Shown here piece after piece: positions 53,105-59,830 of a DNA stretch of 64,000 nucleotides. The notes under the pieces are model-generated. The model was not told the origin of the DNA, did no database searches, and worked only from the letters and a program-made list of their open reading frames with translations. Location of the stretch: the NCBI RefSeq assembly GCF_000336575.1, contig NZ_AOPO01000013.1, positions 1 to 64,000 of the forward strand. Direction: 5' to 3'. Position numbers and translations under genes: made by a program. The DNA is from Vreelandella titanicae BH1. GTDB taxonomy: Bacteria > Pseudomonadota > Gammaproteobacteria > Pseudomonadales > Halomonadaceae. The first letter of the stretch is position 1, and each line of letters starts with the position of its first letter.

Positions 53105-54835
53105 TTGACCGTTTCAGTAAAATATAACAATTTCTTTGCTTATAGCAGCAAGGGAAAGAAATATTTCAACACTATATTCGCCGAAGGTATCAATATAGTT
53201 CATGGAAAGAATACATCTGGTAAAAGTACTTTTATACAGGCGATTCTCTATACATTTGGCATAAATGATGAAAAGAGAAAGCTTGCAGAGATTCTTAATG
53301 AAGGTGTGATTTTTAGACTCGACTTCACCATCTACAATTCTAGCTCAAAAAAAGTTTCCATTGTGAGAGATGATGAAATTGTTTCTATAAAAGTGGCGAA
53401 AAGGCCACCTATTAAGTTTATAGGTATCGGCGGCAACAGATCTAGAGAGCACATAAAGTTAAAAGCGTTCTTGTCTGAATTGTTTGGTTTTACACTGCAT
53501 TTAGAATATGACAACGAGTACAAACCAGCTTCACTTGAAGCAATGTTTTTACCTTACTACATAGCGCAAGATGTTGGCTGGGTTTATCGGCATAAATCAT
53601 TTAGAGGTTTGGATTTCGTTAAAAATTTCAAGAACGATTTCTTTGATTACTTCCTTGGCATAAGGAATAATTATGATCGCCTAGAGAAAAGTCAACTCGA
53701 AAAAGAAAAGAAGGATCTAGAAGCAGAATCTAGACTTCTTCATAAGATAGAGCAAAATGATAAGAAGCTGAAACTTGCTAAGATGAAGGACGAAGTGTTT
53801 GCAGAAAAAACTAACGAATATATAAAGCCTTACAAAGAAAACAAGTCAAAGTTAATAGAGTTAGAAAAAGAATATCTTTCTTTATGCAACAAAATAACAC
53901 TGTTAGAAGAAAGCAGAAAGGTTCTACGTAGAGTCAAGCGAAGCTTAAGCAATGATATTTTAGCTGATACAAAGTGCCCAACATGTTCTCAACATTTATC
54001 TCATTCCGTAGAAGATACGTATAGTTATCTTCAGGACTTAAATGACACAGATCAACAACTTGAAGAGTTAAGCAGAAACATTAGAAATCTTAAAGATTCA
54101 CAGGGAATGCTAAACTCTGTAATCAATGAAATTAATGAGAAGAAAAAAGTCGTTGAAAAAGAATACTATGAGCTTTTAGAATACAAAGTGGATAATGTCA
54201 CGCTGGAATCATGGTTAAATAACAAAGTAAGCGTCAAACTATCTGTACAATTGGAGAGAAGGCTAGGCGAAATCACATCAAAAATATATGAAGTTGAAGG
54301 TAAGCTCAGCAAATTCAAGACTGACGAGATCGTTAAAAGAGAAAGGCGTAGTGCTAGTTACACCTTTAAGTCTATATTTGAAAAGCATGTTTCAGAGTTA
54401 AAAATAAAACCATTTGAAGATGAATGTTTCTATTTGTTGTATGACATTCCTGCTTTTCCTAGGCAAGGTGTGGAGCTTCTTAAAACTCTCCTTGCTTACA
54501 ATTTTTCATTTGTTGAGATGATAAAGAAAACTGAATACATACACGTATTTCCTTTTGTTCTTGACGCTATATTCGAAGGTGACTTTGAAGATGAAAGTAA
54601 GAATGAGATACTTAGTTTTATTAAGAATAATGCTTCAGTGGATCAGCAGCTAATAGTTTCTATAGCGGATTCTAAAAGCAATGCTAACTCAGCTGCGACA
54701 TATAACGAAAAGCACTTCAATAAAAATGCAAAACTAATTTGCATTGGAAATAATACTAAAAAAAGATCATTTCTTGAAAAATACAACGGTGAATTCGAAG
54801 ATTACATTGATGAAACTATGGAAATTTTGGGTTAA
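53105..54835 (+). CDS. Rad50/SMC-like ATPase with zinc-hook motif, second gene of the candidate defence system
   Basis: A 576-residue ABC-type ATPase. Walker A is HGKNTSGKST (33-42). Coiled-coil arms span about 190-285 and 300-400, meeting at a CPTC motif (290-293) that resembles a Rad50 zinc hook. The C-terminal head has a degenerate signature (PRQGVELLKTLLAYN) and a Walker B-like VFPFVLDAIFEGDFED near 492-507, as in the short SMC-type ATPases of Lamassu (LmuB) and ABC-3C systems. TTG start at 53105, three bases after the nuclease stop, with GGATGA in the end of that gene, so coupled. AT-rich, clearly acquired. A third component is not seen. Confidence 0.75.
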   Translation: MTVSVKYNNFFAYSSKGKKYFNTIFAEGINIVHGKNTSGKSTFIQAILYTFGINDEKRKLAEILNEGVIFRLDFTIYNSSSKKVSIVRDDEIVSIKVAKRPPIKFIGIGGNRSREHIKLKAFLSELFGFTLHLEYDNEYKPASLEAMFLPYYIAQDVGWVYRHKSFRGLDFVKNFKNDFFDYFLGIRNNYDRLEKSQLEKEKKDLEAESRLLHKIEQNDKKLKLAKMKDEVFAEKTNEYIKPYKENKSKLIELEKEYLSLCNKITLLEESRKVLRRVKRSLSNDILADTKCPTCSQHLSHSVEDTYSYLQDLNDTDQQLEELSRNIRNLKDSQGMLNSVINEINEKKKVVEKEYYELLEYKVDNVTLESWLNNKVSVKLSVQLERRLGEITSKIYEVEGKLSKFKTDEIVKRERRSASYTFKSIFEKHVSELKIKPFEDECFYLLYDIPAFPRQGVELLKTLLAYNFSFVEMIKKTEYIHVFPFVLDAIFEGDFEDESKNEILSFIKNNASVDQQLIVSIADSKSNANSAATYNEKHFNKNAKLICIGNNTKKRSFLEKYNGEFEDYIDETMEILG

Positions 54836-54928
54836 TACACTAGACCTAGTGTGTGAACATTTTGCTTGTTCACAGAGGTAAGAACTTCACACTCTAAACG
54901 CTTTACTGATATAAAAAATTAGTCAAAT

Positions 54929-54952
54929 ACCACTCATTGGTAAATGAGTGGT
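54929..54952 (+). terminator. Terminator of the nuclease/ATPase operon
   Basis: ACCACTCATT, loop GGTA, AATGAGTGGT: a perfect 10-bp stem followed by TTGTTAT, about 95 bp after the ATPase stop. Confidence 0.75.
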
Positions 54953-55011
54953 TTGTTATAGCAAAAATATACTATTAGGCAAATAAAATTTAAAGCGCTC
55001 TACCAGTTAGG

Positions 55012-55332
55012 TTGTTCAGGAATGGAGCTTGGATCGTAGCCATTAAGGTGGGGATCAACAACCTGCCCAGCATGTCTTGTGACATTTGGCTTTGGATTTC
55101 AGCCGAAATGGAGATGCTTACGTCAGATAAGGCATGCTTCGTGGTAGAAGATGGGATTGATCTGAATAAGGAAAACAAGATCAGCGAGATATCGGCCTCG
55201 AAAATTGTGGTCTCATGTGTTTCGTATTCAAAGATCAACTCGAAGACATCGAGCTATATCTCAAGGCGTAGTAGAACTATGGATGGTCAACGAGATATTT
55301 ATGAGGCGCTCTATTTTTACTGGAAAAGATAA
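55012..55332 (+). CDS. Possible first cassette ORF, unknown function
   Basis: An open frame of 106 codons from a TTG that sits on a core-like GTTAGGT. It ends 20 bp before an attC-like site, where a cassette gene should end. There is no ribosome-binding site, and the product (rich in Ser, Ile, Lys) resembles nothing I know. A minus-strand frame at 54990-55238 overlaps it. Either or neither may be translated. Confidence 0.3.
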   Translation: MFRNGAWIVAIKVGINNLPSMSCDIWLWISAEMEMLTSDKACFVVEDGIDLNKENKISEISASKIVVSCVSYSKINSKTSSYISRRSRTMDGQRDIYEALYFYWKR

Positions 55333-55351
55333 ATTCATTATTCTTAGCAAT

Positions 55352-55445
55352 GTGTAACAAGTCGCTGTAGTACGCGGCCGATGGCCCGTAGACGCCCTTT
55401 ACATTGCAGCTTCGCCTCCATTGCAAGGGTGCCGCTAAGTTGAGC
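55352..55445 (+). other. attC-like site 1
   Basis: Starts GTGTAACAAGTCGCTG and ends GCCGCTAAGTTGAGC; the terminal core GTTGAGC fits GTTRRRY exactly. The 5' part TAACAAGTCGCTGTAG resembles known attC left halves such as that of aadA1 (TAACAATTCGTTCAAG, from memory). 94 bp. Confidence 0.6.
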
Positions 55446-55471
55446 ATTAAACATAATAGGAGCTCATAAAA

Positions 55472-56338
55472 ATGAGTCACATTGAGTACAGTTCTTCTTG
55501 CTTCTTGGAGCTGCCTTATTCGAGCAGACAATTGATTGTTGTTACTGACGATGTGATTGTGGAAGCAGCGAAGCAGGAGGAACGAAAAGCTGTTCAAGTT
55601 CGTCAAGATGGTCTTGATTGGAAAAAAATTACTGAAGCGATCGTTTTTGATGTTATTCCTCTTCCATTAGGTAGAACTATAGCAGAAGTAACTCGCGAGG
55701 CTATAAAGGCATGGGGGCGTGCACGAGATAATGGTCTTTTAGTGTTACCGGTTGGAAGTACGACGGCAAAATTACTATCATTTCCACCGGGCCATCCTCG
55801 TGATGGTGTCCTGTACATAGGGCATCCCGCATTGCCTAATGTTTATTACACTTTGGCTGATTTTCACCGCGTAACTTTTGAACATAAGTTTTGTGAAGCA
55901 ATTAATTTGCTTATGAGCTTAGGAGCAACTTCAATTCGCGTTGAGCACGTTAACGGTTGGTCAAGAGATTTCTCTAGCCGTATTTCAGTCCCACTAGGGG
56001 AAGCTGAAAGTAATGTAAGTGCTGAAGCTTCGTCATCATCAAATTCTGGCTCAAGACTACTTTTTGAAGCTAGGCTATCAGGAACTGTAACACCATCGAT
56101 CCCTGACGATTTGGTTTGGTATGAACATGAACCAACTTGGCAGTCTATCGCCAAAGGCCGAATAAATTATGGTCTCCAGGATTTTTCCCTGTCTGTATCC
56201 TACGAAGATGATTTTGGCGTCAATGCTGGCTTAAAGGTAGCTATTAGTAAGACCGGATTAGAAGTTGGTGGTAAATTCGAAGATCACGAATCAACAGTTT
56301 GGCGTCTTGAAGGGCAATTCAAGGGCATAGTAAATTAA
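55472..56338 (+). CDS. Cassette-encoded protein of unknown function, 288 residues
   Basis: Not recognised. Soluble, no signal peptide or membrane segment. Residues 1-90 look helical with mixed strands (IVVTDDVIVEAAKQEERKA). Residues 95-180 contain a Pro/Gly-rich block and ISVPLGEAESNVSAEASSSS. The last 100 residues look like repeated amphipathic beta strands (DFSLSVSYEDDFGVNAGLKV, GLEVGGKFEDHESTVWRLEG), as in beta-sandwich or oligomeric shell folds. GGAG lies 9 nt before the ATG. It fills one cassette between attC sites 1 and 2. A role cannot be given. Confidence 0.75.
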   Translation: MSHIEYSSSCFLELPYSSRQLIVVTDDVIVEAAKQEERKAVQVRQDGLDWKKITEAIVFDVIPLPLGRTIAEVTREAIKAWGRARDNGLLVLPVGSTTAKLLSFPPGHPRDGVLYIGHPALPNVYYTLADFHRVTFEHKFCEAINLLMSLGATSIRVEHVNGWSRDFSSRISVPLGEAESNVSAEASSSSNSGSRLLFEARLSGTVTPSIPDDLVWYEHEPTWQSIAKGRINYGLQDFSLSVSYEDDFGVNAGLKVAISKTGLEVGGKFEDHESTVWRLEGQFKGIVN

Positions 56339-56409
56339 ACTTAACAATCATATATATAAGAAAAGAATCGTTACGCGCATTTCGATAGGCTTTATGTGTA
56401 GCGTTATAT
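56339..56409 (+). other. attC-like site 2
   Basis: Starts ACTTAAC (an exact RYYYAAC) one base after the stop codon and ends in GTTATAT. Arms CATATATATAAG and CTTTATGTG pair imperfectly, and ATCG/CGAT pair inside. 71 bp. Confidence 0.65.
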
Positions 56410-56425
56410 TTGAAGGAGAGCTTAA

Positions 56426-56929
56426 GTGCCGTTTGAAGAGCTGACAATTCTGTATTTTCAAATAGCTGCGGGAGTAATGATGGGGTGGGATTATTTCACA
56501 CCAAAGTCGTGGCGCGAGCACATGAATGGTGTACTAAGCGAGTATTTTTCTGGTGTTCAAGGAAGAGTCGATGAAGACCTATCGGGGGCACTAGTTTTTT
56601 TGAAAGTGAGCCTTCCAAAAATCATTGCCTCATTTATCGCTTTCGGACTTGCTTACTTCGTGCTCAGATTTGGCTCCTCGATTAACGGTGAGTGGCGCGC
56701 TGAGGCTATCCTTGTCACCGGGTTAGTGTATTTGATGCTTGTCGCTGGAGGTTTAATAACGCTAATGAACATAGTATTTCCGTTGCTGGTTCCTCTGGGA
56801 TTAGGAGGAGTATTTAGGGGGATAACAATGGTCTTAACGAGCACAGAAAAGGGGCCGTTAGCAGGATTGGGATTTTTAAGCCTATTGGTTACTTTTGTGA
56901 TGCGTTACATGAACTATACAGCAGTCTGA
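56426..56929 (+). CDS. Cassette-encoded membrane protein of unknown function
   Basis: A 167-residue protein with four likely membrane helices (about 8-22, 60-82, 92-118, 140-160) and a charged loop (WREHMNGVLSEYF, about 29-41). No family recognised. GTG start with AAGGAG 6-8 nt upstream, 17 bp after the core site of attC 2. Its stop codon lies inside the left end of attC site 3, which is common in cassettes. Being next to the soluble 288-residue protein does not prove a joint function, because cassettes shuffle independently. Confidence 0.75.
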   Translation: MPFEELTILYFQIAAGVMMGWDYFTPKSWREHMNGVLSEYFSGVQGRVDEDLSGALVFLKVSLPKIIASFIAFGLAYFVLRFGSSINGEWRAEAILVTGLVYLMLVAGGLITLMNIVFPLLVPLGLGGVFRGITMVLTSTEKGPLAGLGFLSLLVTFVMRYMNYTAV

Positions 56930-57010
56930 ACCATAATTTGGCGGTCAGCCTGATCGCTACGCGCCGTCTTTGGCCCTGCTCCAAAGCCGCCCATAACCTT
57001 AGCGTTATAT
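56925..57010 (+). other. attC-like site 3
   Basis: Left end TCTGAAC, right end GTTATAT. Arms CATAATTTGGCGG and CCGCCCATAACC pair imperfectly around an inner CTTTGG/CCAAAG hairpin. 86 bp. Confidence 0.65.
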
Positions 57011-57039
57011 GCTCAACTAAAATACCGTAAGGAGAAATA

Positions 57040-57315
57040 ATGAAAATATCTGACATGAAACAAAATATAAGGGAAGCTGATTTATCTCCTGAAGACGAAA
57101 TGAAGAGCTATATTCTTTCTCTCGCTGCTGATTTGAGGCTAGATACAGGGCATGTTCTGCCAATAAGGGTTTTGTTGCACAGAACCTTGAGCTTTAATCC
57201 GAAACAGCGAGAGGCGTTGCAGCCAGCACTCAACACACTCATCTCAGAAGGCTATTTTGAAGAAAAAGATGATAAGGCTTTCCTCACCGAAAAGGGCCGA
57301 GACGCTATATACTAA
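57040..57315 (+). CDS. Cassette-encoded small protein, possible winged-helix
   Basis: A 91-residue protein. Residues about 35-91 (PIRVLLHRTLSFNPKQREAL, LISEGYFEEKDDKAFLTEKG) have the spacing of a winged helix: helix, helix, recognition helix, then a two-strand wing ending in LTEKGRDAIY. A small DNA-binding regulator is possible but not shown. AAGGAG lies 6 nt before the ATG, 30 bp after the attC 3 core. Last recognisable cassette. Confidence 0.7.
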   Translation: MKISDMKQNIREADLSPEDEMKSYILSLAADLRLDTGHVLPIRVLLHRTLSFNPKQREALQPALNTLISEGYFEEKDDKAFLTEKGRDAIY

Positions 57316-57318
57316 TTG

Positions 57319-57415
57319 ATATCAAATCGGCTGCTGTCGAACTGCCAAAAGCGTCACAGCTTTTGCTCTAGCAAAATCAGTGCCATTTTGTCAGCCGCTG
57401 AGCCGGAAGTTATAT
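57319..57415 (+). other. attC-like site 4
   Basis: Left end ATATCAA with arm CGGCT; right arm AGCCG followed by GAA and core GTTATAT. Inner hairpin CAAAAGC/GCTTTTG. 97 bp. Marks the end of the array. Confidence 0.55.
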
Positions 57416-57528
57416 TGGTACTACCTGATAGTCTGCTCTTGGCTGTTTGCCCTCTTAACCAAAAAATAAAGCTTGCCTGATTACGAGAGCTGCCTCGTTG
57501 GGCAGTTCCATTTTATCCCAACAGTTGC

Positions 57529-58026
57529 CTATAAATACCCCATTTCCGAAAACGACTTACACCCATCACTTCCCACGACCACGTGATCAATCACACGTAT
57601 ATCCATCAGTCCCAAGGCTTCCTTTAGGCGATCAATAATACGCCTATCGGCCTCACTGGGTTCGGGATCTCCGCTTGGGTGGTTGTGCACGAGGATAACG
57701 GCCGCAGCGTCGTAGGTAAGGGCGGCTTTTAGTACTTCACGTGGGTAGACGCTGGCCGCGTCGATGGTTCCACGTAATAGCTCTTCAAAACGGATAACGC
57801 GATGCTGACTATCGAGGAACAGCACGCTAAACACGTCGTGCTCGTAATCTTGAAGCAGTAACTGCAGGTGCTCAAACGCCTGGGAAGGCTGCGTGATCTT
57901 GCGGCCTTTAGCGAGTTTGCGTCTTGCGAAGCGCTTGGCCATGGTGATGATATCGTTTTCAGTCACTGGCGAGGTAACGTGATAGGTACCAGCCACTTCC
58001 CCAGCTTTGAGTTTGGCGTGTGTCAT
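57529..58026 (-). CDS. radC: Short RadC-family JAB/MPN protein
   Basis: A 165-residue RadC relative without the N-terminal helix-hairpin-helix part of chromosomal RadC (about 225). The JAMM metalloprotease-like motif is complete: ILVHNHPSGDPEPSEADRRI (H-x-H and D near residues 118-130). Short RadC genes are common on plasmids, prophages and ICEs, where their role is unresolved despite the DNA-repair name. ATG 58026 with GGAG 6-8 nt upstream. Downstream of a terminator that ends the exonuclease gene. Confidence 0.9.
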   Translation of the reverse strand: MTHAKLKAGEVAGTYHVTSPVTENDIITMAKRFARRKLAKGRKITQPSQAFEHLQLLLQDYEHDVFSVLFLDSQHRVIRFEELLRGTIDAASVYPREVLKAALTYDAAAVILVHNHPSGDPEPSEADRRIIDRLKEALGLMDIRVIDHVVVGSDGCKSFSEMGYL

Positions 58027-58048
58027 GGTTGTCTCCAAAAAATAAAAA

Positions 58049-58072
58049 ACGCCGGGGTGGTGGCCCCGGCGT
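58049..58072 (-). terminator. Terminator of the exonuclease gene
   Basis: ACGCCGGGG and CCCCGGCGT (9-bp stem); followed on the minus strand by TTTTTTATTTTTT. Confidence 0.85.
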
Positions 58073-58116
58073 CTATGTCGTTAATGATCGGTTGGTGTAT
58101 CTATGGAATCGTCGCG

Positions 58117-58728
58117 TCACGCAGCCATCACTTGGTTTATGCGACGTTCCATCTCCTCATGGAATCGTTCTACCCGCTCGGCAATGGTGCGGATCATAAT
58201 GTCGTCACGGTAGGCACGTTTGATAAACAGCGGCATACCTGGCCAATAGCTCACAAAGTCGATCCATTCCCGTTCGCTGACCCATAGCCCGCCCTGGCAT
58301 TGGGGCACGTGCTCATCAGGTATTTCGCCGCTGAGCAGTACCTCAATCTGGAACTTAGGTAGCTTTGTTTTGATTTCTAACAGACCGTTAGCGTCTACTA
58401 GGCTGTCGGGCGAGTAGCCCACGCCATGGTTAAGGATCAAGCCCACTTCCTGGGGCTGGGGTTCGCCTGTGGCATCGCAATAAAGCGCACGTGCCAAGCC
58501 TTCCAACTCATGGCCTCGTCGAGTATGCGCGTTACCTTGAAACGGCTCGGCCAGCTCCCCGGTAATGCGTTCACCGATTAACTGGTGCATGTAAGTAATC
58601 GCCCCGGTACTCAACCCGCCTGGGCCTTTACCCTTCACCAGCACGACCTTTAGCTCCGACATGGTGACGCGACCTAGCCGCGCCGCCAGCCACTCTGGGG
58701 TGCCTTGCTCCATAGTAAGCAGTTGCAT
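58117..58728 (-). CDS. YqaJ-type (lambda exonuclease-like) recombinase exonuclease
   Basis: A 203-residue phage-type 5'-3' exonuclease. QGTPEWLAARLGRVTMSEL at the N-terminus is the YqaJ signature; the catalytic centre is GYSPDSLVDANGLLEIKTKL near residue 105-124 (D and E-x-K), with QCQGGLWVS behind. It degrades one strand of a double-strand end so that an annealase can load. The ERF annealase gene lies directly upstream on the same strand. AGGAG lies 6 nt before the ATG. Confidence 0.92.
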   Translation of the reverse strand: MQLLTMEQGTPEWLAARLGRVTMSELKVVLVKGKGPGGLSTGAITYMHQLIGERITGELAEPFQGNAHTRRGHELEGLARALYCDATGEPQPQEVGLILNHGVGYSPDSLVDANGLLEIKTKLPKFQIEVLLSGEIPDEHVPQCQGGLWVSEREWIDFVSYWPGMPLFIKRAYRDDIMIRTIAERVERFHEEMERRINQVMAA

Positions 58729-58761
58729 TAAAGACTCCTGTCATAAGGGGTAGAGCGTGGA

Positions 58762-59517
58762 TTACTTAACCGCCCGTTTAGAGAGTGAGGCGCGTAGCTT
58801 GTCGAAGTCAGTCTGAGGTACTTGCACGGCTGAACCGTATTTACCACTGAACCATTCCTGGGTCGTGGCGGGGCACTGGCTAATCAGTCGCTGGATCTGT
58901 CCGGCCTGAAAGGGCGTTACTAGCTTGATACCCACTTTGGTACTGGTCTTGCCATTGTCATCCTGGCCCCTTGTGGTGATGTTGAGTAGGGCGCAGAGTA
59001 CGTAGCGCTTGCCGTAGCTGGTGGAAGAGCCAAACGCCTGCACCGCGTTCTTGTTGCCGCTTATGTCGGCAGGTAGCAACATGCTGGTTTCTTCACGGTG
59101 GCCATCCTTATGCATCAGCACACCGGTCACCTCAATACCACGCTCCTGCGTCTGAATACGAAAGCTCACCGCAAAGCCGTGTTTCTGCATGATGGGGCGC
59201 ACGGTATCGACGATATCTTCCAGCGTGGCGTAGCAGCCGTTGTTGGTTTGCCCGCGCTCTTCAATGCTGGGCAGTTCGGTCTGCATCGCCGCCATGGCAG
59301 CGCTATAGGCCATCATGGCCTGGCGATCCATTACCCGTTCCTGCATCTGTAGCAAGCGTTCCATCTTATCGATGTCGACGTCCGGGTTGAGTGCCGCACG
59401 TTCTATCACCTGGATGATGGCCGTACTTTCCGCAAGGTGTGGCGGGGATGCTCCAGGAACAGCTTGTAAAGAGGATGCAGACGTCTCGTGATTTACCACA
59501 TTAGCTTTGGTGGCCAT
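58762..59517 (-). CDS. erf: ERF-family single-strand annealing protein
   Basis: A 251-residue recombination mediator. The ERF core runs from about 60 to 180: YATLEDIVDTVRPIMQKHGF and QAFGSSTSYGKRYVLCALLN are the family motifs. The C-terminal part is a linker and small domain. With the YqaJ exonuclease 33 bp downstream it forms a two-component annealing system like Red or RecET. GGAG lies 7 nt before the ATG. Confidence 0.92.
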   Translation of the reverse strand: MATKANVVNHETSASSLQAVPGASPPHLAESTAIIQVIERAALNPDVDIDKMERLLQMQERVMDRQAMMAYSAAMAAMQTELPSIEERGQTNNGCYATLEDIVDTVRPIMQKHGFAVSFRIQTQERGIEVTGVLMHKDGHREETSMLLPADISGNKNAVQAFGSSTSYGKRYVLCALLNITTRGQDDNGKTSTKVGIKLVTPFQAGQIQRLISQCPATTQEWFSGKYGSAVQVPQTDFDKLRASLSKRAVK

Positions 59518-59539
59518 GACAAGGCTCCTTCAATAGGGG

Positions 59540-59710
59540 TTAAAGATCGGCGGGAAGTTCGTGCGGGGGAACGGGGCATAGGTGCAGCTCGGTGCGATAC
59601 AGCTGTCCTTTTGCCATCACGTAGGTTTCGGCATAGGTTTGATCCTGGGTGAGCAGTCGTTCGGTCAGTTGGGTTAAGGCGATATCTAAATCGGGGCTAA
59701 GAGAGGCCAT
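59540..59710 (-). CDS. Small acidic protein of unknown function
   Basis: A 56-residue protein (MASLSPDLDIALTQLTERLL at the start, then a Tyr-rich middle and a Pro-rich end). Ribosome-binding site GGAG 7-9 nt before ATG 59710. It precedes erf by 22 bp, so it is probably the first gene of the erf-exonuclease transcript. No family recognised. Confidence 0.6.
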   Translation of the reverse strand: MASLSPDLDIALTQLTERLLTQDQTYAETYVMAKGQLYRTELHLCPVPPHELPADL

Positions 59711-59733
59711 GATGTGCTCCACGTAAAAGCAAA

Positions 59734-59760
59734 AAGCCCAGCCTGTTAGTGGCTGGGCTT
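59734..59760 (-). terminator. Terminator of the DUF932-micropeptide unit
   Basis: AAGCCCAGCC, seven-base loop, GGCTGGGCTT, followed on the minus strand by TTTTTGCTTTT. Confidence 0.85.
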
Positions 59761-59766
59761 ATCGCG

Positions 59767-59829
59767 CTATCCAATGAGGGGTAAGACAAAAACCAGGAAA
59801 ATCAGCATTAGAATGATCAGAAACAGCAT
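59767..59829 (-). CDS. 20-residue transmembrane micropeptide
   Basis: Reads MLFLIILMLIFLVFVLPLIG and stops. The whole peptide is one hydrophobic helix. It starts one base after the stop of the DUF932 gene (TGACATG), with GGTGAG 5-10 nt upstream, so translation by coupling is plausible; the terminator follows 7 bp after its stop. Too small to be called by default gene finders. Function unknown. Confidence 0.5.
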   Translation of the reverse strand: MLFLIILMLIFLVFVLPLIG

Positions 59830-59830
59830 G

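Larger units (their letters stand above)
55006..57415 (+). mobile_element. Integron cassette array without integrase (CALIN)
   Basis: Plus-strand single-gene units, each with a ribosome-binding site 10-30 bp after a 7-bp core site, and each followed by an imperfect inverted repeat of 70-100 bp ending in the next core (GTTGAGC at 55439, GTTATAT at 56403, 57004 and 57409). This is the layout of integron cassettes with attC sites. No intI gene lies within the window, hence CALIN. The left boundary (GTTAGGT at 55006) is less certain. Confidence 0.65.

Noticed and set aside
54990..55238. Minus-strand frame of 82 codons at the left end of the cassette array
   Set aside because: It crosses the core-like site and opposes the cassette orientation; kept only as an alternative to the plus-strand frame at 55012.
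57420..57528. A further attC site after 57415
   Set aside because: CTTAAC and GTTGCC occur with a CTGCC/GGGCAG hairpin between, but the right core does not fit GTTRRRY and there is no gene in between.
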